DNA of 5,068 bases from Burkholderiales bacterium RIFCSPHIGHO2_12_FULL_61_11 (GTDB lineage Bacteria; Pseudomonadota; Gammaproteobacteria; Burkholderiales; Burkholderiaceae_C), in assembly GCA_001770785.1 (NCBI GenBank), contig MERZ01000206.1, positions 9,123-14,190 on the forward strand, in the 5' to 3' direction. Shown piece after piece: positions 1-5,010 of this stretch. Under the pieces are notes generated by a model, which did not search any database, was not told where the DNA came from, and saw only the letters and a program-made list of their open reading frames with translations. The stretch's first letter is position 1. Every line of letters begins with the position of its first letter. The position numbers and the translations under genes were made by a program.

Positions 1-1036
1 CCTCCTGGCCGCTGATGGCCACAATGTTGGGCTCCGCCAGAATTTTGACCAGGCCGTCTTTTTTGGTTAAATCGATACCCAACAGCGAAGCGCCTTTTCC
101 GGCGGTGCTCAGGTTGGCGCCAACCCCTCCCACGCCTCGGCTGACCGAGCCCGCCGCGCTGCCGCTGATGTTGGCATTCGCGTTAGGGTTGAACTGGCCC
201 AGTACGCCAGCGCCGCCGCCAATAATTCCCGAGAGGAAGCGGGACGTCAATCCATCCGCGGAGGTGGAGAGCCTGGCAAAATCCAGGCCGAATTTGTCGA
301 GCAGCGTCTTGCTGACTTCGGCAATTTTCACCTCCAGCATGACCTGCTGGGCCTCGGCAATCTGCAGCAGATTGACCACCTTGGCACCGGCGACGTTGGC
401 CGCTCCCGCGCCCCCCCCGGCGCTGCTCACCTGCATCTTGGTGCCAGGCTCCACCTTGGCGTCGCCGGCGACGATGGGCAGCACCAGGCTTTTGTTGACG
501 TCGCGCACAAAGGCGTTGGCAATGTCTTCGGCCGCCCTGGCCTTGACGGCGCTGGAAACCACGCCGGTCAGGATCACCGAATCGGCCGCCGGGCGCACCC
601 GGATGCCCTTTTCCCCAGGCAGCAGCTCGTGAATCTTGGCCTCCATGCGGCCATGGTCAATGTTCACGTTCACATCAATGGCGGTGGGGCCCGCGCCCTT
701 GCGCCAGATGATGAGGTTGGTCGAGCCATAGGTTTTACCCAGCAGGTAGAGCTCGGTCGGGCTGATCAGGGTGACGTCGGCCACGGTGGGGTTGCCGACC
801 GAAATGCGCGTGACAGCCGAGGGCATGCGCATCAGCGTTGATTTGCCAATGGTCAGGTTCAGCGCCGGCCCGACCGAACCCAGATCAGTGCCGGCGTACG
901 ACGCAATGGGCGCGGCGGCGAGGGTGACGCCCTTGGTCACGGCAGGTGCTTGCGCATGCGCCGTTGCCGCGCCCAGCATGGCGAGAAGTGCTGCACAGAC
1001 AGAAGCTGACGATGGATTTAATAAAGTTGTTTTCAT
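1..1036 (-). CDS. cpaC: Flp/Tad pilus outer-membrane secretin CpaC/RcpA (5' part, cut by window edge)
   Basis: This is the first 345 codons of a secretin gene, open with no stop to the window edge. It starts at ATG 1036-1034, ten bases after the cpaB stop, with a weak AAGAAAG ribosome site overlapping that stop. Residues 1-28 look like a Sec signal peptide: a Lys near the start, a hydrophobic stretch at 13-24 and an AHA|QA cleavage site. Residues about 58-128 match the secretin/pilus N-domain (LNLTIGKS, ISVGNPTVADV, LLGKTYGSTNLIIW). Residues about 129-180 resemble a BON-type domain (VILTGVVSS). A Gly/Ala linker at 204-218 leads into the secretin core (LLQIAEAQQVMLEVKIAEVSK at 223-243; ILAEPNIVAISGQE at 332-345). 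By family knowledge, such proteins form a multimeric outer-membrane ring through which the Flp fibre exits. The membrane-spanning C-terminal part lies outside the window, so integrity cannot be judged. Confidence 0.93.
   Translation of the reverse strand, partial: MKTTLLNPSSASVCAALLAMLGAATAHAQAPAVTKGVTLAAAPIASYAGTDLGSVGPALNLTIGKSTLMRMPSAVTRISVGNPTVADVTLISPTELYLLGKTYGSTNLIIWRKGAGPTAIDVNVNIDHGRMEAKIHELLPGEKGIRVRPAADSVILTGVVSSAVKARAAEDIANAFVRDVNKSLVLPIVAGDAKVEPGTKMQVSSAGGGAGAANVAGAKVVNLLQIAEAQQVMLEVKIAEVSKTLLDKFGLDFARLSTSADGLTSRFLSGIIGGGAGVLGQFNPNANANISGSAAGSVSRGVGGVGANLSTAGKGASLLGIDLTKKDGLVKILAEPNIVAISGQE
411..418 (-). repeat. G8 homopolymer tract inside the secretin gene
   Basis: Eight consecutive C on the plus strand read as G8 in cpaC and encode Gly207, Gly208 and most of Gly209 in the linker before the secretin core. 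A slip of one base would shift the frame and remove the pore domain. Here the tract is in frame and the reading frame is open on both sides. The run is visible; any role in phase variation is inference. Confidence 0.6.
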
Positions 1037-1046
1037 GGTCGCTTTC

Positions 1047-1907
1047 TTAAAATGCAGCACTTGCTTTTTGGAGACCACGAATCATTTCGATGCGGGTGCC
1101 GTCCACTTCGGCCGGCGCGACCGGTTTGCTTGCAACGGCCCTGGGCTTGGTGCGCCGCACCGGTGCCGCCACCTTGACCACGGCCGGTGCAGCGGCCACG
1201 ACCGGGGCAGGCGCTTCCTTGCCGAACAGGTTTTGCCGGCGCACGCCATCGGTGGAGGCGTCCTTGGTGTCCACCTGGTTGCGCAGGATCAGCGACAGCG
1301 TGCCGATGTTGCGTGCCAGGTCGATCTTCTCGGCCTGCTCGGGCGTGACTTCGAGCGTGACGGCGTTGACCACCCTGGGCTTGCTCTCGTCGGGCCGCTG
1401 GGCCTCCTGCGCAATGGCCAGCACCATGATGCGCTCGAGCACCAGGCGCGATATCTGGTTGTCGCGGTCGTCCTTGATGTTGACCAGCAGGTCCACATAG
1501 CTGCCGGGCGCCAGGAAGCCGGCCACTCCCACCACCTCGTTGACCTTGACGGTGATGGCGCGTTGCCCTTCCTTGATGACCGAATCAAGACCGGCCTTGG
1601 CGCCTTCGGGCGCCAGCTTGGGCGCCAGCACCGGCTCGCCCTTGAAGATGCTGCTGCGCACCACCCGGCCCTCGAGCTTCTTGGGGTCGTTGAAAGCTCC
1701 CGCCGGCAGCGCGCCTGTCGGCCACGCGATGGACTGCAGCATCGGCGCCGTGATGGCCTGGCCCAGATCCAGGTCGCGGGTGGCGACCAGCACCGTGGTT
1801 TTGTCGCCGGCCGACTGCTGGCCCATCCAGCGGCCGGCCAGCAGCACCGCGGCGATGCCCACAAGCACCGACAGGGTCAGCATGATGATTGCGCGTTTGC
1901 TTTTCAT
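1047..1907 (-). CDS. cpaB: Flp pilus assembly protein CpaB/RcpC
   Basis: This is a 286-residue inner-membrane-anchored periplasmic protein of the Tad pilus. An N-terminal anchor (about residues 6-25, after MKSKR) is followed by a SAF-like domain at about 38-98 (TTVLVATRDLDLGQAI ... IFKGEPVLAPKLAP). An RcpC/CpaB domain follows at about 110-212, with the typical KVNEVVGVAGFLAPGSYVDL at 121-140 and VTLEVTPEQAEKIDLARN at 183-200. Residues 231-268 are an Ala/Pro/Val/Lys-rich low-complexity linker, then a conserved-looking IEMIRG tail at 273-278. The family works with the secretin, probably stabilising or gating it in the periplasm. The start is fixed by a strong AAGGAG six bases upstream. The gene begins one base after the stop of the ATPase gene, and the secretin gene follows after ten bases, so the genes are almost certainly co-transcribed and probably translationally coupled. 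Length is normal for the family. Confidence 0.93.
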   Translation of the reverse strand: MKSKRAIIMLTLSVLVGIAAVLLAGRWMGQQSAGDKTTVLVATRDLDLGQAITAPMLQSIAWPTGALPAGAFNDPKKLEGRVVRSSIFKGEPVLAPKLAPEGAKAGLDSVIKEGQRAITVKVNEVVGVAGFLAPGSYVDLLVNIKDDRDNQISRLVLERIMVLAIAQEAQRPDESKPRVVNAVTLEVTPEQAEKIDLARNIGTLSLILRNQVDTKDASTDGVRRQNLFGKEAPAPVVAAAPAVVKVAAPVRRTKPRAVASKPVAPAEVDGTRIEMIRGLQKASAAF

Positions 1908-1908
1908 T

Positions 1909-3267
1909 TCATTCTCCTTGATTCAATGACGGGCCGGGTTCGGCTGGCACTACCGGGTCATCCTCGCCGAAATAGGTGAACCAGGCCCATTCCAGCAATT
2001 CGGGTGTCATGCGCGCGGGCTCTGCCAGGTATTGGGCGCGGTCGGCAATCTTGCTGATCACATCAAATGGCAGGCACGGCAGGTAGGGCTGAAAATTGCG
2101 CTGGTGCAGTGTGTTGACGAGGTAGTCGATGCCGGCCGCATCTGGCGGAACGCCGGTGCGCGCGCAAGCCTGCGCCACCACGGCGCGGTAAGCGTCGGCG
2201 TCCATAGCGGCGATGTGGATCTTGTAGCCCAGGCGCCGGGCAAAGGCCGGGTCCACCAGTTTGTCGGGCGCCAGGTTCGACGAAAACACCACGCGCACGT
2301 CAAACGGCACGGTGAACTTGGTGCCGGTGTTCAGCGCCAGGTAGTCGACCCGGCGGTCCAGCGGCACAATCCAGCGGTTCATCAGCTCGTGCGGGCTCAC
2401 CCGCTGGCGGCCCAGATCATCCACCACGAAGATGCCGTTGTTGGCTTTCATTTGCGGCGGCGCGACATGCAGGCGCGTGTGCGGGTCGTACTCCAGCTCG
2501 AGCATGTCCAGCGTGAGCTCGCCGCCGGAAATCACCACGGGCCGCTCGGTGCGCACCCAGCGGCCGTCGGCCGACAAATCGCGCGCGAAGCCGCTTTCCG
2601 GCACCGCGGCCAGTGGCACCCGGCGGTGAACGAGGGGGTCAAAGACCTGAATCACCTCGCCATCCACATACACGGCATGCGGCACCCAGATGTGGCCGTC
2701 CAGCGTCTTGAGCAGGTGCTCGGCCAGATAGGTCTTGCCGGTGCCGCTGGCGCCGTAAAGGTAAATGGCCTTGCCCGAATTAAGCGCACTGCCCAGCGTG
2801 GGCAGCATGGCCGGGTCGATCACCAGGTCGCTCAGCGCTTGCTTCAGGCGCGCGGCGCGCACGGGCGCCAGGTGCTGGCCCTGCTCGCGCACCTGGGCCA
2901 CATACTCGGGCAAGGTGACCGGCGCAGCGCCGACGTAGTTGCATTTTTCAAACCCCAGCCGCGCCTGCCGCTGGCCTGCTTCCGTCAGGGCATAGCTCAC
3001 GTCGAGCTCCAGACTGCCGCGGCGCGGCACCTCGAGCAGCGTCAGCGCGCGCATGTGCGTCAGCAAGCCATCGACCTCCGGCACCAGCAGGCCCAGGTGT
3101 TGCGCCACCTCGTACAGCTTGAGTTCGCCCAGGCGCGCAAAGTGGCGCAGCGTCAGGTCGGTCAGGAAGGAGACCGGCAGGCCGGCTGCGTCGGCCACCC
3201 GCGCTTCGGCCAGCTCGGGCGGCGCGGCTTTCAGCAGCGGCGACGTGGTGTGTGACGGCTCTTGCAT
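1909..3267 (-). CDS. AAA+ ATPase with winged-helix-like N-terminus, embedded in the tad operon
   Basis: This 452-residue protein has no signal peptide or membrane segment, so it is probably cytoplasmic. Residues about 33-105 look like a winged helix-turn-helix (FLTDLTLRHFARLGELKLYEVAQHLGL, then a Val/Leu-rich wing and YALTEAGQRQA). A short joining segment (YVGAAPVTLPEYVAQV, 111-126) precedes an AAA+ core. The core has Walker A GASGTGKT at 172-179, Walker B IFVVDDLGR at 279-287 with Asp-Asp (283/284) instead of the usual Asp-Glu, a sensor-1-like FSSN at 328-331, and a paired arginine ARRLGYKI at 343-350 that could supply an arginine finger. A helical lid follows to about 432. It is not the VirB11-like motor TadA/CpaF nor MinD-like TadZ/CpaE. 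The chosen ATG lies 11 bases after the tadV stop. The frame stays open much further upstream, but that part overlaps tadV and reads as low-complexity shadow. The ribosome site is weak (GAAAG). Function is unknown; regulation or remodelling of the pilus system is inference. Confidence 0.88.
   Translation of the reverse strand: MQEPSHTTSPLLKAAPPELAEARVADAAGLPVSFLTDLTLRHFARLGELKLYEVAQHLGLLVPEVDGLLTHMRALTLLEVPRRGSLELDVSYALTEAGQRQARLGFEKCNYVGAAPVTLPEYVAQVREQGQHLAPVRAARLKQALSDLVIDPAMLPTLGSALNSGKAIYLYGASGTGKTYLAEHLLKTLDGHIWVPHAVYVDGEVIQVFDPLVHRRVPLAAVPESGFARDLSADGRWVRTERPVVISGGELTLDMLELEYDPHTRLHVAPPQMKANNGIFVVDDLGRQRVSPHELMNRWIVPLDRRVDYLALNTGTKFTVPFDVRVVFSSNLAPDKLVDPAFARRLGYKIHIAAMDADAYRAVVAQACARTGVPPDAAGIDYLVNTLHQRNFQPYLPCLPFDVISKIADRAQYLAEPARMTPELLEWAWFTYFGEDDPVVPAEPGPSLNQGE
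1914..1919 (-). promoter_or_regulatory. Ribosome binding site of cpaB inside the end of the ATPase gene
   Basis: AAGGAG on the minus strand lies within the last codons (Gln-Gly-Glu) of the upstream ATPase gene and six bases before the cpaB ATG. It fixes the cpaB start. Because ribosomes finishing the ATPase gene pass over this site, translation of the two genes is probably coupled. Confidence 0.8.
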
Positions 3268-3278
3268 GGTGCTTGCTT

Positions 3279-3884
3279 TCAGAAATTGACGAGCGGGTAA
3301 CGGCCGCTGAAAATCCAGGCGCCGTAGGCCAGCAGGCCGACGGCCATGGCCACCCCATAGGGCATGCGATCGGCGGACTGGGTGGCCGGGTCGAAGCTGA
3401 GCGCCGAGCCGGGCAGCATCTGCCCCAGCGCAGCCACTACATTGGCCATGACCTGCCGCGATTTGCGCGCCCACACCATGCGCGCCACGGCCAGCACGCC
3501 GCCCGCGACCAGTATGAAAAGCGCCAGGTTGACCGCCGTGGCCGGGCCGGCAAAGCTGCCGATGCCGGCCATCAGCTTGACATCGCCCGCGCCCATGGCG
3601 CGCAGCATGTAAAACGGCAAAAAGGCGGCCAGCCCGGTGAGCGCCCCCAGCACCGCGCCCTTGACGCCCAGCGCACCGGGCAGGCTGGTGAACAGCCCGG
3701 CGCCGCCCCTGAAGGCTTGCGGCCCGAACACATTGACCAGCACGCCAGCCATCAGGGCGAGCAGGATCAGGGTATTGGGAATGCGCCGCTGCCGCAGATC
3801 CGTGAGCAGCGCCGCAAGGACGATCAGCGCCAGCGCCGCCAGGCTCCAGAACTGCCAGCCCTCGTAAGACATGTCGATTCGCAT
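3279..3884 (-). CDS. cpaA: Type IVb prepilin peptidase CpaA/TadV (A24 family)
   Basis: This is a 201-residue polytopic inner-membrane aspartic peptidase that should cut the Flp prepilins after the glycine of their leader. Both catalytic aspartates of the A24 family are visible: Asp29 in TDLRQRRIPN (28-37) and Asp101 in GAGDVKL (98-104). Hydrophobic segments lie at about 12-28, 38-54, 73-93, 105-134 and 180-195, and the protein ends with the family-like RMPYGVAMAVG. It lacks the N-terminal methylase domain of the long PilD type, as expected for TadV/CpaA, and is somewhat longer than the shortest members of this type. The start at 3884 is supported by a purine-rich AAGGGGGAG just upstream; an internal ATG four codons later is less well placed. 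It lies 153 bases downstream of the pilin genes and 11 bases before the AAA+ gene. The symbol tadV is equally valid. Confidence 0.94.
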   Translation of the reverse strand: MRIDMSYEGWQFWSLAALALIVLAALLTDLRQRRIPNTLILLALMAGVLVNVFGPQAFRGGAGLFTSLPGALGVKGAVLGALTGLAAFLPFYMLRAMGAGDVKLMAGIGSFAGPATAVNLALFILVAGGVLAVARMVWARKSRQVMANVVAALGQMLPGSALSFDPATQSADRMPYGVAMAVGLLAYGAWIFSGRYPLVNF

Positions 3885-3953
3885 CTTCTCCCCCTTTCCG
3901 GCTGATTCGCCGAAAACTTGTGGAACCGTTGTTCTTCAATGCACTTCTCATGC

Positions 3954-3974
3954 GCCGGCAAGCGTGTTGCCGGC
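3954..3974 (-). other. Stem-loop between flp and cpaA (proximal to cpaA)
   Basis: A perfect inverted repeat has 8-base arms, GCCGGCAA (3954-3961) and TTGCCGGC (3967-3974), around a 5-base loop. In the sense RNA it is GC-rich and stable, but no U-run follows, so it is not a classical terminator. It sits 10 bases from a second hairpin, and the two share the loop-region sequence AGCGTGT (plus strand). It may protect or pause the pilin transcript. Confidence 0.6.
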
Positions 3975-3984
3975 TGTTGGAACC

Positions 3985-4017
3985 TTTTCAAGCATGAGCG
4001 TGTCTCATGCTTCAAAA
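3985..4017 (-). other. Strong stem-loop downstream of the second flp gene; candidate attenuator or processing site
   Basis: Nine-base perfect arms AAGCATGAG (3990-3998) and CTCATGCTT (4004-4012) enclose a 5-base loop. After one mismatch the stem continues with TTTT (3985-3988) against AAAA (4014-4017). It lies 23 bases beyond the pilin stop codon. In the sense RNA the U-run is on the 5' side of the stem and A residues follow the 3' side, so a fully efficient intrinsic terminator is unlikely. A 3'-end-protecting, pausing or processing hairpin fits better, which would let pilin mRNA outnumber the downstream message. Confidence 0.6.
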
Positions 4018-4034
4018 AGCTCGGTGGCGCCATC

Positions 4035-4044
4035 CCCCTAGGGG
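4035..4044. repeat. 10-base perfect palindrome over the flp stop codon
   Basis: CCCCTAGGGG covers the TAG stop (4040-4038) of the second pilin gene. It is a plain self-complementary sequence with no loop, so it may matter as a DNA site, if at all. It could equally be chance from a Gly-Pro-stop ending in GC-rich DNA. Confidence 0.3.
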
Positions 4045-4244
4045 CCGAACGCTGCCAAAACCTTGTCTGTCCACACGGTCCAGATTGACCCATTGGCGCC
4101 TCCTGTCGCAGAGAGCCCGCCAATAATGGCTATGGCGATCAGGGCGGCGATCAGGCCGTATTCAATCGACGTCACACCTGCTTGCCGAGAGCGACCACGC
4201 TTGCCAAGCCGTTTTGAAAGTAAGTTGACTTGTCGGACTTTCAT
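4038..4244 (-). CDS. flp: Flp/Fap type IVb pilin precursor, divergent second copy
   Basis: This is a 68-residue prepilin. A 23-residue basic leader (7 Lys/Arg before Gly23) ends QAG, and cleavage after Gly23 gives a 45-residue mature pilin. The mature start VTSIEYGLIAALIA has the Flp signature, with Glu at +5 and Tyr at +6, then a hydrophobic helix to about residue 41. The tail after the helix is unusual: Gly/Ser-rich, with two tryptophans in IWTVW (54-58), ending AAFGP. It shares the N-terminal half with the neighbouring pilin at protein and DNA level, but the second half is unrelated in sequence. The ATG is preceded by AGGAAAG at 4257-4251. Part of this ribosome site can pair in a small CCTG/CAGG hairpin (4255-4265). 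It may be a minor or specialised pilin, or the major subunit; the sequence alone does not tell. Confidence 0.93.
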   Translation of the reverse strand: MKVRQVNLLSKRLGKRGRSRQAGVTSIEYGLIAALIAIAIIGGLSATGGANGSIWTVWTDKVLAAFGP

Positions 4245-4267
4245 ATTTCACTTTCCTGAAACAGGTT

Positions 4268-4321
4268 GACGATGCGAAAGAACGCGCGATATTTGCTATC
4301 AATACATTCCTTCGCACCGTC
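4268..4321 (-). promoter_or_regulatory. Long stem-loop between the two pilin genes
   Basis: Arms at 4268-4282 and 4307-4321 pair over 15 bases around a 24-base loop, and one more pair (4267/4322) can be added. In the sense (minus-strand) RNA the arms are GACGGUGCGAAGGAA and UUCUUUCGCAUCGUC. All 15 positions pair, two of them as G-U. On the plus strand the same two positions would be A-C mismatches, so the structure is favoured only in the operon's own transcript. It starts about 8 bases after the first pilin stop and ends about 10 bases before the second pilin's ribosome site. There is no U-tract, so stabilisation of the upstream pilin mRNA or translational control of the second pilin is more likely than termination. 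Confidence 0.65.
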
Positions 4322-4329
4322 ACTTGCGA

Positions 4330-4518
4330 TTAGGGAGCAGCGGCACCATTCAACTCTGTCTGGATGGTGTTGAAGACGGTATTCAGCCCGTCACCCACTA
4401 AAGTGACTGCACCAATAATCACCACCGCAATCAACGCAGCAATCAGACCATATTCAATCGCCGTCACACCCTCTTCGTCACGAAGGAAGCGACGGGTTGC
4501 AAGAACAAATTTTTCCAT
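4330..4518 (-). CDS. flp: Flp/Fap type IVb pilin precursor, typical copy
   Basis: This is a 62-residue prepilin, the first gene of the operon. A 17-residue leader (MEKFVLATRRFLRDEEG) is followed by the cleavage point after Gly17, leaving a 45-residue mature pilin that begins VTAIEYGLIAALIA with Glu at +5 and Tyr at +6. The hydrophobic helix runs to about residue 42, then an amphipathic tail with Phe and Asn/Gln residues (GDGLNTVFNTIQTELNGAAAP), as in ordinary Flp subunits. GGAG at 4530-4527, seven bases before the ATG, fixes the start. The coding sequence has more A/T at third positions than the other genes (for example GGT, GCT, TTA), perhaps reflecting high expression or a different history. 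It is probably the major subunit, given its position and typical tail. Confidence 0.95.
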   Translation of the reverse strand: MEKFVLATRRFLRDEEGVTAIEYGLIAALIAVVIIGAVTLVGDGLNTVFNTIQTELNGAAAP

Positions 4519-4794
4519 GATGACACTCCGGTTAAGTTAAACATCAGCCGCCCCCCATGAGCGACCAACAACTTTGTGAGTCCGCTGCACCCCTGTTGAA
4601 GTTTCCTGGTGCCCATTGAACTTGTTCCAAACTCACACCTTCATTGTGCGAAGCAAAACAAACGGCGCAATCCCTCAAACACGGTAGAAACAGGATAAAA
4701 GGCGATAAATATTTTCATAAAAATCCGGTAGCTGTTGCGAAAAATCAAACACGCTGCAAGGCATCGGATACGCCGACGCATGCTGATATCGGCG
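4519..4794 (-). promoter_or_regulatory. Non-coding leader upstream of the flp operon
   Basis: There is no convincing gene here; short open frames lack ribosome sites and family features. Since nothing transcribed leftward lies to the right within the window, the operon promoter probably sits in this stretch. An AT-rich pocket at about 4684-4750 stands out against the GC-rich surroundings and is the likeliest core promoter area, but I found no good -35/-10 pair and no sigma-54 GG-N10-GC element. A near-palindrome GAACTTGTTC (4618-4627) could be a regulator site. The first pilin would then have an untranslated leader of 100 bases or more. Confidence 0.4.
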
Positions 4795-4867
4795 CGAACC
4801 CTTCCGTCATTGCGATTGCCGCGTCGCATCCGCTCCTCGCAATGACAGCAGCGCGGCAATCCATCCC
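4795..4867. repeat. Palindromic repeat unit 1 (73 bases)
   Basis: Arms GTCATTGCGA (4806-4815) and TCGCAATGAC (4837-4846) pair around a 21-base middle. A second possible stem pairs GATTGCCGCG (4814-4823) with CGCGGCAATC (4852-4861). The stems share bases 4814-4815 and interlock, so only one can form fully at a time. Confidence 0.8.
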
Positions 4868-4940
4868 CGAACCCTTCCGTCATTGCGATTGCCGCGTCGC
4901 ATCCGCTCCTCGCAATGACAGCAGCGCGGCAACCCATCCC
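4868..4940. repeat. Palindromic repeat unit 2 (73 bases)
   Basis: This unit is the same length as unit 1 and differs at one visible position (CAACCC instead of CAATCC near the end). Arms are at 4879-4888 and 4910-4919. The near identity means a recent tandem duplication or gene conversion. Confidence 0.8.
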
Positions 4941-5010
4941 TCTGCCCGTTCAACCATGGATCGCCACGGCCTGCGGCCTCGCGATGACGGCCAGCGCGGC
5001 AATCCATCCC
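4941..5010. repeat. Divergent repeat unit 3 (70 bases)
   Basis: This unit ends with the same CGCGGCAATCCATCCC as unit 1 but has a different first half. The usual left arm is missing, and the core is GATCGCCACG, a small GGCC-TGC-GGCC hairpin and TCGCGATGAC. It looks like a related but distinct subtype of the same element rather than a simple mutant of units 1 and 2. Confidence 0.65.

Noticed and set aside
15..632. 205-codon open frame on the plus strand opposite cpaC
   Set aside because: It is antisense to the secretin gene, and its product is Ala/Pro/Thr/Ser-rich without features. The minus strand gives a signal peptide and secretin motifs.
771..1979. 402-codon open frame on the plus strand opposite cpaB
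   Set aside because: It lies antisense to cpaB and runs over the cpaB/cpaC and ATPase/cpaB junctions. Its product is His/Arg/Gly-rich with no family features, typical of mirror frames in GC-rich DNA.
2032..3255. 407-codon open frame on the plus strand opposite the AAA+ gene
   Set aside because: It mirrors the ATPase codons, is rich in His, Gln and Arg, and has no recognisable domain. The minus-strand frame carries the Walker motifs.
3268..3951. N-terminal extension of the AAA+ gene up to 3951
   Set aside because: The frame is open but overlaps the whole of tadV and encodes Gly/Ala/Arg-rich sequence without motifs. The ATG at 3267, just after the tadV stop, fits the operon layout.
3985..4017. 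Classical rho-independent terminator after the pilins
   Set aside because: The stem is strong, but in the sense RNA it is followed by GAAAAGG rather than a U-run, so I list it as a stem-loop of uncertain role.
3824..4123. 99-codon minus-strand frame overlapping the second pilin and tadV
   Set aside because: It runs out of frame through the end of the pilin gene, the hairpin spacer and the start of tadV, and shows no motif.
4600..4632. Sigma-54 promoter around TTGGAAC / TGGGCACC
   Set aside because: Neither GG pair has a GC dinucleotide ten bases downstream, which the -24/-12 pattern requires.
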